Origin: Flavobacterium panacagri
Lineage (GTDB): Bacteria > Bacteroidota > Bacteroidia > Flavobacteriales > Flavobacteriaceae
DNA length: 64,000 bases
Assembly (NCBI RefSeq): GCF_030378165.1
Contig: NZ_CP119766.1
Location: forward strand, 2,604,001 to 2,668,000
Reading direction: 5' to 3'
Of the stretch, positions 1 through 7,583 are shown in pieces. The notes below the pieces were generated by a model, which worked only from the letters and a program-made list of their open reading frames with translations, was not told the origin of the DNA and did not search any database. The position numbers and the translations under genes are program-made. How positions within the stretch are numbered: the stretch's first letter is position 1; each line of letters begins with the position of its first letter.

Positions 1-287
1 GATTGCCAATTGCGGACTCTGCGAAATATGAATCAGGTTTTAGCTTATTCAAACACAAGATTCCAATGTGGATTTTCTTATTTGTTTTGGTTGGATTAGC
101 GGTTTGGGCATTCAGAAAAAATCTGTCTTTGATTCCGCTTTTGGGCTTAATATGCTGTTTGTACATGATGGCTGAATTAAGTGTATGGAACTGGATTTAT
201 TTTACAGTTTGGTTAATAATCGGATTGCTGATTTATTTTGGCTACAGCCGAAAAAACAGTAAACTGAATACTGAAAATATAGTTTAA
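1..287 (+). CDS. APC-type amino acid permease, C-terminal end (partial)
   Basis: Only the last ~94 codons are in the window. The frame is already open at the left edge, so the TTG at 3 is an internal Leu codon and not a start. The fragment has three hydrophobic segments (about residues 20-38, 42-58 and 62-80), separated by a short basic turn and ending in a polar Lys/Arg-rich tail. This matches the last helices of long APC-superfamily amino acid transporters of the inner membrane. The substrate cannot be read from this piece. A strong terminator follows directly. A different multi-helix permease is possible. Confidence 0.6.
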   Translation, partial: LPIADSAKYESGFSLFKHKIPMWIFLFVLVGLAVWAFRKNLSLIPLLGLICCLYMMAELSVWNWIYFTVWLIIGLLIYFGYSRKNSKLNTENIV

Positions 288-305
288 AAAGTAAAATTTT
301 TATAG

Positions 306-344
306 AAAAGCCGTTCTAAGTACTTCAGAACGGCTTTTTGTTTT
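306..344 (+). terminator. Rho-independent terminator after the permease
   Basis: A perfect 12-bp stem (306-317 with 327-338), a 9-nt loop and a T-rich tail lie just after the permease stop. The A-run on the 5' side means it could also work on the other strand. Confidence 0.85.
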
Positions 345-391
345 TTGTATATTTTTGTAGAAATATTCTTATTTTTTAAAAGTTTTTTTAT

Positions 392-399
392 TAGGTTTG
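392..399 (+). promoter_or_regulatory. Candidate -7 box upstream of the DUF695 gene
   Basis: TAGGTTTG fits the Bacteroidota -7 consensus TAnnTTTG, and the predicted start of transcription would leave a leader of about 20 nt before the ATG at 429. No TTG is present at the -33 spacing, so this is only a half match. Confidence 0.35.
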
Positions 400-428
400 T
401 TTTTTGTGAATTTTAATTTTTTTTAGAT

Positions 429-1526
429 ATGAATTTTGTGGATAAGTTGTTGGGCAAAAAAGACTCTTCAATAGATGTTTATAGTGATTTTTGGAATTGG
501 TTTTCGAAAAACGAAAAGCAATTTTTTGAAATTGTAAAAAAGGGTAAGAACATAAATAAAGATTTCTTTGACAAACTAGCTCCTAAACTAGATAAAATTC
601 ATGAAGATATTTATTTTGTAACTGGAATGTTTGATGATCAAACAGCTGAGTTAATTTTGACTCCAGATGGAGTACTTCAAAATATTTATGTAATAGAAGA
701 ATTAGTAAATGCTGCTCCACAAATGGAGGGTTGGAAAATTACGGCTCTTAAACCAGCATTAGATATTGATGATGTAAGAATAAGCTATGAGAGTTTTGAA
801 TTTGATAAAAATAATTTAAAATTTTTCGCTAACCTGCATAAAGACTATCCTGATGAAATCGATTTGACAATAGTTTATGACCATTTTTCAAAAGATAAAA
901 AAAAGTTAGTAACTAGTGGAGTATATATTTTTCTTGACAATTATTTAGGCGAATTGCATTCTGTTACCTTAATAGATAATATGAAAGTGGTTGGGCCAAA
1001 TGATATTTCTGGAGAGTTAATTCCAATCGAAAAGCTAAAAGATTATTTGATATGGAGAGAAAAAGAATTTGTAGAGAAATACGAAGGTACTAGACATAAT
1101 ACAGAAAATGATGGTTATTCAAGTTTTGAAGGGACTACAAAAGAAGGTGGAGTCGTCATAGCAATAGTTAATAGAGATCTTCTAACATGGGATAAAAAAG
1201 CATCTCATCCATGGTTGTTTTTAATTACAATTCCTTTTGATGGAAGTAACAATAATAATGGAATGCCAGATCAAGACACTTATCAGTTGTTAAATAAAAT
1301 CGAAGATGAAATAACATTCCAACTTAAAGATTTAGATGGTTATCTAAACGTAGGAAGAGAAACCTTAGCCAATAAAAGAGAAATCTATTTCGCCTGCAAA
1401 GACTTCAGAAAACCGTCAAAAACAGCAGACCAAATAATTAAAAAATACAGTAACTCGTTAGATATAAGCTACGAAATCTACAAAGACAAATATTGGCAAA
1501 CGTTTAGACATTACGAGCCAAGATAA
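429..1526 (+). CDS. DUF695 domain protein
   Basis: This is a 365-residue soluble protein with no signal peptide or membrane segment. The C-terminal third (about 235-360) has the DUF695 pattern: a Trp/hydrophobic strand, then IPFDG, an Asn-rich turn, NGMPD and an IEDEI helix. The N-terminal two thirds is rich in Lys, Asp and aromatic residues and shows no motif I recognise. DUF695 has no established function. The gene stands alone between two terminators, so it is probably monocistronic. The ATG at 429 is the first in frame. Confidence 0.75.
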   Translation: MNFVDKLLGKKDSSIDVYSDFWNWFSKNEKQFFEIVKKGKNINKDFFDKLAPKLDKIHEDIYFVTGMFDDQTAELILTPDGVLQNIYVIEELVNAAPQMEGWKITALKPALDIDDVRISYESFEFDKNNLKFFANLHKDYPDEIDLTIVYDHFSKDKKKLVTSGVYIFLDNYLGELHSVTLIDNMKVVGPNDISGELIPIEKLKDYLIWREKEFVEKYEGTRHNTENDGYSSFEGTTKEGGVVIAIVNRDLLTWDKKASHPWLFLITIPFDGSNNNNGMPDQDTYQLLNKIEDEITFQLKDLDGYLNVGRETLANKREIYFACKDFRKPSKTADQIIKKYSNSLDISYEIYKDKYWQTFRHYEPR

Positions 1527-1533
1527 AGTACAG

Positions 1534-1569
1534 AAAGCCGTTTTGATAACCTTCAAAACGGCTTTTTTA
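1534..1569 (+). terminator. Terminator after the DUF695 gene
   Basis: A 13-bp perfect stem (1534-1546 with 1553-1565) with a 6-nt loop and a following T-run. Confidence 0.85.
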
Positions 1570-1605
1570 TAAAAAATCCGCTTAGAGAAAAATCTCCAGC
1601 GGATT
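1569..1605 (-). terminator. Candidate minus-strand terminator
   Basis: Arms 1575-1582 and 1598-1605 pair. On the minus strand a run of T follows (the A-run at 1569-1575), which suits the end of the PLP-enzyme transcript. It lies about 170 nt past that gene's stop and abuts the plus-strand terminator, so the convergent transcripts end back to back. Confidence 0.5.
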
Positions 1606-1670
1606 CAAACAAGCTAATAAAAAATGTGCAAATTTATTTATAGAGGAATGTTTATTTTTATTTTGAATAA

Positions 1671-1761
1671 TTTTTCTCGCGCAGATTCCACAGATCTAGC
1701 AGATTTTTTTTTATAGTTTCTATATAAATCGGCATAATCAGCCAAATCTGCGAGAGAAAAG
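1671..1761. repeat. Imperfect intergenic palindrome (cgcagatt type)
   Basis: The outer arms 1671-1687 and 1744-1761 are nearly reverse-complementary (core CGCAGATT / AATCTGCG). Shorter agat/atct words lie between them. It sits in the convergent junction between the DUF695 gene and the PLP enzyme. The look is that of a dispersed flavobacterial intergenic repeat, but only one copy of this type occurs here. Confidence 0.5.
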
Positions 1762-1778
1762 TTTTAGTGAATCTCTGT

Positions 1779-3008
1779 TCAAACTTCTTGGAGAATGGCT
1801 ACGGAATTCAAAACTCCAACTTCAACCATACAAGCCCTCATCATTTCGTAAGTACGCTGAATATCATTATCCAAACCAATAGAAAAACGAATCAAGCCAT
1901 CTGTCAATCCCATTTCTTTCTGTTCTTCCAACGGAATCTCGCTAGAAGTTGAAGTCCCAGGCGCGCTGAATAATGTTTTATAAAAACCTAAACTTACCGC
2001 CAGATATCCAAGATTTCGTTCCTGCATTAATTCCATTAATTCATTGGCTTTTTCCAAAGAACCAACGTCAATCGTCAGCATTCCTCCAAAACCATATTCA
2101 GGATTAATCATTGTTTTGTATAATTCATGGCTTGGATGGCTTTTTAATCCTGGATAAACCGTTTTTAAACCGTCTTTTTCAAATTGATCAGCCAGAAAAT
2201 GTGCATTATGACTGTGTTGTTTAATTCGGATATGAAGTGTTCTAAGGTTTTTCATCACACTTGCAGAACGCAAACTGTCCATCGTAGGCCCTAAAAGCAT
2301 GCTCGCACCAGAATTTACATTTTTCAACGAATTAATAAATTCTTTCGAAGCGCAAGTAACACCGCCAACCGTATCACTACTTCCATTAATGTATTTGGTC
2401 AAACTGTGAATTACAATATCAGCGCCTAATTTTGCTGGAGAAACAGAAAGTGGCGAAAATGTATTATCGACAACCAATTTCAAATTATGCTTTTTAGCAA
2501 TTTTAGCCAAACCAGAAATATCCGCCACTTCCAAAAGTGGGTTACTAACCGTTTCGCAATACAAAACTTTCGTTTTTGGCGTAATCGCAGCTTCAACAAC
2601 ATCCAATTTAGTAATGTCAACAAAGCTCGTTTCGATTCCGAATCTCGGTGCAAAATTTTTCAGGAAAGCGTAAGTCCCACCATAAATAGTTCGGCTCGAA
2701 ACGATGTGGTCGCCCGCACCGCAAAGCTGTAATAGAGTAGGCGTAATTGCTCCCATTCCCGAAGCCGAAACATTTGCTGTTTCTGTTCCTTCCATCGCTG
2801 CCAAAGCCTGATCTAAATACAAATTACTTGGCGACGAATGACGTGAATATAAATAACATCCTTCCATGTTTCCTTCAAAAGTATCAAACATGGTTTTAGC
2901 CGAAAGAAAAGTGTAAGTCGAAGAATCAGAAATTGACGGATTCACACCGCCAAATTCACCAAAGTATTGCAAATCCTGAATTTTATCTGCTGGGTTAAAA
3001 TCGTTCAT
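1779..3008 (-). CDS. Cys/Met-metabolism PLP enzyme (trans-sulfuration family lyase)
   Basis: This 409-residue fold-type I PLP enzyme belongs to the cystathionine gamma-synthase / cystathionine gamma-lyase / methionine gamma-lyase family. Visible landmarks are Tyr54/Arg56 (YSR, phosphate contacts from the neighbouring subunit), Tyr109 in YGGTYAF, Asp181 in VVDNTF (pyridine nitrogen) and the Schiff-base Lys205 in SLTKYINGSSD. The position that is Cys in classical methionine gamma-lyases (YGCT) is Gly111 here, as in cystathionine enzymes. The length is normal for the family. A divergent Lrp-type regulator starts 355 bp upstream, the arrangement seen for mdeA/mdeR-like systems. The exact substrate (methionine, cystathionine or O-acyl-homoserine) is unresolved. 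Confidence 0.85.
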   Translation of the reverse strand: MNDFNPADKIQDLQYFGEFGGVNPSISDSSTYTFLSAKTMFDTFEGNMEGCYLYSRHSSPSNLYLDQALAAMEGTETANVSASGMGAITPTLLQLCGAGDHIVSSRTIYGGTYAFLKNFAPRFGIETSFVDITKLDVVEAAITPKTKVLYCETVSNPLLEVADISGLAKIAKKHNLKLVVDNTFSPLSVSPAKLGADIVIHSLTKYINGSSDTVGGVTCASKEFINSLKNVNSGASMLLGPTMDSLRSASVMKNLRTLHIRIKQHSHNAHFLADQFEKDGLKTVYPGLKSHPSHELYKTMINPEYGFGGMLTIDVGSLEKANELMELMQERNLGYLAVSLGFYKTLFSAPGTSTSSEIPLEEQKEMGLTDGLIRFSIGLDNDIQRTYEMMRACMVEVGVLNSVAILQEV

Positions 3009-3363
3009 TAGTTTTTAGTTTGTTGTTTGTTGTTTGTTGAAATTGCTATTGAAATTGATTTTTGAAATTGAGATTTTTTAGGAGCTATTTCCTGCTATCC
3101 GTTTCAATCTTTTGTGTCTCGTTAAAGAAACGAGACACAAAAGGCTTTCCACTTCTATCAGGGCTAGGGCACTCATTTTCAAAAGAAATTCTATTCAAAA
3201 TAAGATCTAATTAGAAAATTAATCAACTATAAAATTGATAATTAGATTTTAAAACTATAAAAATGTATTTATAATGATTTTTAATCTAAATTTGATATAA
3301 GAAATATAGTTTAGTAGATTTTCTTTCATCTCAGCAACAAACCAAAAACTATAAATAGAAACC
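3009..3363. promoter_or_regulatory. Divergent control region, PLP enzyme / Lrp regulator
   Basis: This 355-bp gap separates the two divergent starts. It holds a TTG/TTTG-rich run next to the PLP-enzyme start (about 3017-3060) and a conserved intergenic repeat (3082-3172). A loosely palindromic AT-rich stretch (3218-3245, attaatcaa facing ttgataat) is a plausible Lrp-type operator. I find no clean TAnnTTTG promoter for either gene. The operator idea is inference. Confidence 0.35.
3082..3172 (-). repeat. Conserved-flank hairpin repeat, copy 1
   Basis: Read on the minus strand, the element starts GCCCTAGCCCTGAT, ends AGCAGGAAATAGCT, and carries a perfect 14-bp apical hairpin in the middle (3110-3123 with 3129-3142). 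Copy 60870-60953 has the same flanks and a different hairpin sequence. Copies 28148-28216 and 40770-40875 are more divergent relatives. No coding potential is seen. Confidence 0.75.
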
Positions 3364-3822
3364 ATGACTTTAGACGCCATAGATAAAAAACTGCTCGTTT
3401 TACTACAAACCGATAGTAAAAAAACAACCAAAGAATTATCATTAAAACTGGATCTTTCTGTCACAGCGGTATACGAACGAATCAAAAAACTAGAACGAGA
3501 AGGCATAATAAAAAACTACGTCGCATTAGTCGACAAATCTAAAATCGAAAAAGGATTTGTAGTTTTCTGCCATTTAAAATTGATTCAACACACCAAAGAA
3601 TTCCTAACCAAATTCGAAAGCGAAGTCATCAAACTAAACGAGGTTTTAGAATGCCATCATGTAAGTGGCGATTATGACTATATTTTGAAAGTTCTGGTAA
3701 AAGATATGGAAGCTTACAGAGAATTTCTAGTAACCAAACTAACTTCACTACAGCATATTGGAAGTACGCAAAGTATGTTTATGATTAGTGAAGTGAAGAA
3801 TTCGACTGTAATTTCTTTCTAA
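3364..3822 (+). CDS. Lrp/AsnC family transcriptional regulator
   Basis: This 152-residue protein is typical Lrp/AsnC length. Residues 1-60 form the winged helix-turn-helix, opening LDAIDKKLLVLLQ and with recognition helix SVTAVYERIKKLEREG. Residues 70-150 form the RAM ligand-binding/oligomerisation domain, with the HHVSGDYDYILKV strand. It probably senses an amino acid and controls the divergent PLP lyase and itself. That link rests on gene order and on known lyase-Lrp pairs, not on a demonstrated site. The first in-frame ATG was chosen. Confidence 0.88.
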   Translation: MTLDAIDKKLLVLLQTDSKKTTKELSLKLDLSVTAVYERIKKLEREGIIKNYVALVDKSKIEKGFVVFCHLKLIQHTKEFLTKFESEVIKLNEVLECHHVSGDYDYILKVLVKDMEAYREFLVTKLTSLQHIGSTQSMFMISEVKNSTVISF

Positions 3823-3880
3823 GATGCTAAGGTTCTAAGTTTTTACTTTGAGACTTTGTGCCTTTGTGGCAAAAAAAAGT
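3823..3880. repeat. Short intergenic repeat word (gctaaggttctaag / gcctttgtggca)
   Basis: The segment after the Lrp stop carries the words gatgctaaggttctaag and actttgtgcctttgtggca. Related words recur at 40569-40606 and 4663-4738. It is low in structure and has no coding signal. Confidence 0.45.
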
Positions 3881-3934
3881 TTTAACAGAATTGAATCATT
3901 ATAAATCTTAAATTTGAGTTTAAATAAAAGCAAA

Positions 3935-4180
3935 ATGGAAACGAAGGAATTAAGACGTAAGCTTATAAAAGATTTTGGAAAATTTATTGACGACGATTCT
4001 AAATTAGAAATTTTGGAAAGCGTTTTCGATGCTATAAATCATGACGAAAAAGATTCAATTGTTCCTGATTCACATTATAATTTAGTTGCTGAAGAAAGAG
4101 AAAAATATCCGTCTGGAGAAATACAGGCGAGTTCTTGGGAAGAAACAGAAAAGCGATTGAATGCGAAATATGGTTTTTAA
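3935..4180 (+). CDS. Antitoxin of a type II toxin-antitoxin pair
   Basis: This is an 81-residue acidic protein (ATG at 3935). An in-frame TTG at 3914 would add seven residues but is a weak start. It is mostly helical and charged, with a C-terminal segment (YPSGEIQASSWEETEKRL) resembling small antitoxins of the addiction-module type that pair with ParE/RelE toxins. Its 3' end overlaps the toxin start, so the two are translationally coupled with the antitoxin first, the usual order. No DNA-binding motif is obvious. The assignment rests largely on the partner. Confidence 0.7.
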   Translation: METKELRRKLIKDFGKFIDDDSKLEILESVFDAINHDEKDSIVPDSHYNLVAEEREKYPSGEIQASSWEETEKRLNAKYGF

Positions 4181-4460
4181 AATCAAAATTTTACCATTAG
4201 CAGAAAATGAAATTGATGCATCTATTGAATTTTACGAAAGCAGGAGTAAAGGTTTAGGAAAGCACTTTCTAACTTATTTAAGATCTTATCTCAAGGTTTT
4301 AAAAACAAACCCAGAATTATTTGAAATTAAAAGACAACCGGGCTACAGAGAAAGGACTTTGGTTAAATTTCCATTTGTTATCATTTATGAGATTATAGGA
4401 AATGAAATAATTATTTATTCAGTATTTCATACTTCAAGAAATCCAGAAAGAAAACCTTAG
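4161..4460 (+). CDS. RelE/ParE family toxin
   Basis: This 99-residue basic protein has the ParE/RelE pattern: a KILPLAENEIDASIEFYESRSKGLGKHF helix pair, then a conserved Arg-rich strand (GYRERTLVKFPFVIIYEI) and a final strand ending SVFHTSRNPER. Such toxins act on gyrase or on ribosome-bound mRNA; the target cannot be told here. It overlaps the antitoxin by 20 nt. An internal ATG at 4170 would start the protein MVFKIKI, closer to the usual family start, so 4170 is a real alternative. Confidence 0.8.
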   Translation: MRNMVFKIKILPLAENEIDASIEFYESRSKGLGKHFLTYLRSYLKVLKTNPELFEIKRQPGYRERTLVKFPFVIIYEIIGNEIIIYSVFHTSRNPERKP

Positions 4461-4828
4461 TAAAGAGGCCCAAAGTAACAGGTAGAAAAAGATTCAAAGG
4501 TTTTTTTGTAGAGATGCACTGCAGTGCGTCTACGTCCAGTTTGTCATCCTGAGGAACAAAGGATCACACACGAAACTCTACAAAGATTGGCGATCTTGCA
4601 TGCGGAGCTTCTAGTGTGATCCTTTGTTCCTCAGGATGACAAGCTTGTGGATAAACTTTGTGGCTCTGCGTCTTTGCGAAACAAAAAAACAAAAAAAAAC
4701 TTTGTGCCTTAGAGCCTTCGTGGCAGAAACCCATCGCCTCAAATTTCACACAAAAAACATTGAAAATTAAACTTTAAACAAAACTTTATTGCTTAATTTT
4801 GTAACCGCTAAAATAAAAACAAAATACT
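4461..4828. repeat. 368-bp gap holding a composite repeat with a perfect 29-bp inverted repeat
   Basis: Between the toxin gene and lpd lie the palindrome gcactgcagtgc (4517-4528) and an exact 29-bp inverted repeat (4541-4569 with 4614-4642, core TCATCCTGAGGAACAAAGGA, 44-nt loop). Two tracts with the words actttgtggctctgcgtctttgcg and ctttgtgccttagagccttcgtgg, each shorter in match elsewhere, follow at 4663-4738. The atcctgaggaac word is a common dispersed repeat in this bacterial group as I recall it. An ORF on the minus strand inside it is an artefact. The lpd promoter is at the right end. Confidence 0.8.
4794..4801 (+). promoter_or_regulatory. Candidate lpd -7 box
   Basis: TAATTTTG matches TAnnTTTG and would start transcription around 4808, giving a leader of about 20 nt to the ATG at 4829. 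The -33 position reads CTTT rather than TTTG, so the match is partial. Confidence 0.5.
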
Positions 4829-6232
4829 ATGAGTTCATTTGACGTAGTCATTATAGGTTCAGGTCCTGGAGGATATGTATCAGCAATTCGTTGCGCACAA
4901 TTAGGTTTCAAAACTGCAATTGTAGAAAAATATAATTCATTAGGCGGAACTTGCCTTAACGTAGGTTGTATCCCTTCAAAAGCATTATTATCTTCTTCAC
5001 ATCATTATTCAGAAATCGCTCATTTCGCAGATCACGGAATCGAAGTTTCTGGCGATGTAAAAATCAATTTAGAGAAAATGATTGCCCGCAAACAAGCTGT
5101 TGTTGATCAAACTGTAGGCGGAATCAATTATTTAATGGATAAAAACAAAATCACTGTTTTCAATGGTTTAGGATCTTTCGTAGATGCAACTCACATTGCT
5201 GTTGCAAAAGCTGACGGAACATCTGAAACTATCGAAGCAAAATATACTGTAATTGCTACAGGATCAAAACCATCTTCTTTACCATTCATCAAAATTGATA
5301 AAGAAAGAATCATCACTTCTACTGAAGCTTTGGCTTTAAAAGAAGTTCCAAAACATTTAGTAATCATTGGTGGTGGAGTTATCGGAATCGAGCTTGGACA
5401 AGTTTATCTTCGTTTAGGCGCTCAGGTTTCTGTAGTAGAATTCATGGACAGAATCATTCCAGGAATGGACGGTGCTCTTTCTAAAGAGTTGACTAAAGTA
5501 TTGAAAAAACAAGGAATGAAATTCTATGTTTCTCACAAAGTAAAATCAGTTGAAAGAAACGGCGATGCTGTTGTGGTTCAGGCTGAAAATGCAAAAGGAG
5601 AAACTATTACTTTAGAAGGAGATTATTCATTAGTTTCTGTTGGTCGTCGTCCTTACACAGACGGATTAAACGCTGATAAAGCAGGAGTAAAAATCTCTGA
5701 CAGAGGACAAGTTGAAGTAAACGATCATTTACAAACTAATGTTCCAAATATCTATGCTATTGGAGACGTTGTTCGTGGAGCGATGCTAGCACATAAAGCA
5801 GAGGAAGAAGGAGTAATGGTTGCTGAAATTTTAGCAGGTCAAAAACCACATATCGATTATAACTTAATTCCAGGTGTAGTTTACACTTGGCCAGAAGTTG
5901 CAGCAGTTGGACAAACTGAAGAGCAATTAAAAGCGGCTGGAGTGAAATACAAATCTGGAAGTTTCCCTTTCAAAGCGTTAGGACGTGCAAGAGCAAGTGC
6001 TGATTTAGATGGATTCGTAAAAATCTTGGCTGACGAAAAAACAGATGAGGTTTTAGGAGTTCACATGATTGGTGCTCGTACAGCAGATTTAATTGCTGAA
6101 GCAGTTACGGCTATGGAATTCAAAGCTTCTGCTGAAGATATTTCAAGAATGAGCCATGCGCACCCAACTTTCGCGGAAGCGGTAAAAGAAGCAGCATTAG
6201 CAGCAACTGAAAACAGAGCTTTACACGTATAA
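4829..6232 (+). CDS. lpdA: Dihydrolipoyl dehydrogenase (E3)
   Basis: The 467-residue flavoprotein re-oxidises dihydrolipoamide with NAD+ in the pyruvate, 2-oxoglutarate and branched-chain 2-oxoacid dehydrogenase complexes and in glycine cleavage. The FAD site is GSGPGG (10-15). The redox disulfide is Cys42/Cys47 in GGTCLNVGCIPSK. The NAD site is GGGVIGIELG near 178-187, a second FAD motif is YAIGDV, and the catalytic pair is His445/Glu450 in HPTFAE. Length is full. It stands alone, with its own promoter candidate and terminator and no E1/E2 genes nearby, so it probably serves several complexes. Confidence 0.97.
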   Translation: MSSFDVVIIGSGPGGYVSAIRCAQLGFKTAIVEKYNSLGGTCLNVGCIPSKALLSSSHHYSEIAHFADHGIEVSGDVKINLEKMIARKQAVVDQTVGGINYLMDKNKITVFNGLGSFVDATHIAVAKADGTSETIEAKYTVIATGSKPSSLPFIKIDKERIITSTEALALKEVPKHLVIIGGGVIGIELGQVYLRLGAQVSVVEFMDRIIPGMDGALSKELTKVLKKQGMKFYVSHKVKSVERNGDAVVVQAENAKGETITLEGDYSLVSVGRRPYTDGLNADKAGVKISDRGQVEVNDHLQTNVPNIYAIGDVVRGAMLAHKAEEEGVMVAEILAGQKPHIDYNLIPGVVYTWPEVAAVGQTEEQLKAAGVKYKSGSFPFKALGRARASADLDGFVKILADEKTDEVLGVHMIGARTADLIAEAVTAMEFKASAEDISRMSHAHPTFAEAVKEAALAATENRALHV

Positions 6233-6252
6233 TTTACGCTTAATACTATTTC

Positions 6253-6290
6253 AAACCCCGTTAGAATTAATATCTAACGGGGTTTTGTTT
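6253..6290 (+). terminator. lpd terminator
   Basis: A perfect 13-bp stem (6253-6265 with 6273-6285), a 7-nt loop and a T-rich tail, 20 nt after the stop codon. Confidence 0.9.
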
Positions 6291-6392
6291 TGGACTAAAT
6301 TTAATGCTTGAAAAATATAAACTTGAATAAAAATTTTGTAAATTAGATGTGAGATTCTGATGTTATCTTTATGATAATAAAAAGATTACATC

Positions 6393-6938
6393 ATGAAAAA
6401 TAAATATATAGCTCCTGTTTTACTTGGAGCAACAATCGCTTTCCTATTGTATTCCTGTAGTAGTTCGACTATTCCTAAAAATGCAACAGCAGTTGTTGAT
6501 TTTGATAAAGCCAAATATTTAGGCAGATGGTACGAAATAGCAAGGTTAGATTACAAATGGGAAAGAGATTTAGATAATGTTACTGCCGAATATTCTCTTA
6601 ACGAGAATGGAACCATAAAAGTCGATAATAAGGGCTATAATGTCAAAAAAGACAAATGGGAACAAAGCATCGGGAAAGCTAGATTTGTCAAAAAAGACAA
6701 TATTGGTATGCTTAAGGTCTCATTTTTTGGTCCTTTTTATTCTGGATACAATGTAATCGCAGTAGACGATGATTACAAATATGCTCTTGTTGCTGGAAAA
6801 AGTTTGGATTATATGTGGATTCTTTCCAGAGAAACCAAAATGCCGGAAAGCATAAAAGCTGATTTTTTAATTAAAGCTCAGGAAATAGGATACAATGTAT
6901 CTAATTTGGTCTGGGTAAAACACGATAAAGCACATTAA
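6393..6938 (+). CDS. Lipocalin family outer-membrane lipoprotein (Blc-like)
   Basis: The 181-residue precursor has a lipobox ending at Cys22 (LLYSC). The mature part is a bacterial lipocalin: GRWYEIAR (the GxW motif of strand A) near residue 48, central strands YNVIAVDDDYKYALVAG and the closing YMWILSRE segment. Blc-type lipocalins are lipid-anchored to the outer membrane and bind hydrophobic ligands such as fatty acids or lysophospholipids. The ligand is not readable here. The gene is alone and shares a bidirectional terminator with the convergent DoxX gene. Confidence 0.88.
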   Translation: MKNKYIAPVLLGATIAFLLYSCSSSTIPKNATAVVDFDKAKYLGRWYEIARLDYKWERDLDNVTAEYSLNENGTIKVDNKGYNVKKDKWEQSIGKARFVKKDNIGMLKVSFFGPFYSGYNVIAVDDDYKYALVAGKSLDYMWILSRETKMPESIKADFLIKAQEIGYNVSNLVWVKHDKAH

Positions 6939-6940
6939 AC

Positions 6941-6983
6941 AATAAACCCGACAGCTCTTTAACTGTCGGGTTTATTGTTTTTT
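6941..6983. terminator. Bidirectional terminator between lipocalin and DoxX genes
   Basis: A perfect 14-bp stem (6941-6954 with 6963-6976), with T-rich sequence following on the plus strand, 2-3 nt after the lipocalin stop. It faces the convergent gene ending at 6998. Confidence 0.88.
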
Positions 6984-6997
6984 TGAAACGGTTTAAA

Positions 6998-7372
6998 TCA
7001 AGGTGTAAAAACACTTTTATAATTATCCCAATATCTGTATATCAAAAATATATTGCCTATGAAGAGCAGAACCGCAATAGGAAGACCTTCTGGCGCTAAG
7101 AAATAGTTGATAAAAAGGATATTGATTGTGATTGGTAAAATCAGAATATTGGCAAGAGTTACAAAACGACCGCTGACGAAGGCGAGTCCGCAAAGTAATT
7201 CTACTGATTTTGCTAAAGGCATTAAATATGTCGCAGCCATTAAACCAACATTAAAGGCTTTGAAATTTCCGGTGGTTTCCGGTTCGGGCATCAGGTGGAA
7301 AAAATAACTGATCGATGCAAAAAGCAATAAAAGACCAATTAAAACACGGACAATAATGGTGGCAATTTTCAT
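6998..7372 (-). CDS. DoxX family membrane protein
   Basis: A 124-residue integral membrane protein with four hydrophobic helices (about 5-22, 45-65, 70-90 and 95-115). It has a DoxX-like layout: an N-terminal RVLIGLLLLFASISYF helix, a PEPE loop and the LAKSVELLCGLAF helix. DoxX-type proteins are inner-membrane proteins linked loosely to redox or quinone functions; no specific activity can be given. It is a single gene convergent with the lipocalin. Confidence 0.75.
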   Translation of the reverse strand: MKIATIIVRVLIGLLLLFASISYFFHLMPEPETTGNFKAFNVGLMAATYLMPLAKSVELLCGLAFVSGRFVTLANILILPITINILFINYFLAPEGLPIAVLLFIGNIFLIYRYWDNYKSVFTP

Positions 7373-7583
7373 ATTACTTAGGATTTTTTAAGGTTAAAAA
7401 ATATAATTAAGTTATTGGAAAAGATGCGTGTTCAAGTCTCAAATTAAAATCACAAATTATATTTTTTGTGGTCTGTTTTTAAGAAATTTACAATCAAATC
7501 AGGTTAATTTTGGTATTAATCTAATTGTATATCAAATATAACGAATTTTTTCTTATTAAACAGTAGTGTTTTTACCATTTTTC

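Noticed and set aside
4564..4749. 61-codon ORF on the minus strand
   Set aside because: It lies inside the inverted repeat and word repeats between the toxin gene and lpd; the peptide is an artefact of the palindromes.
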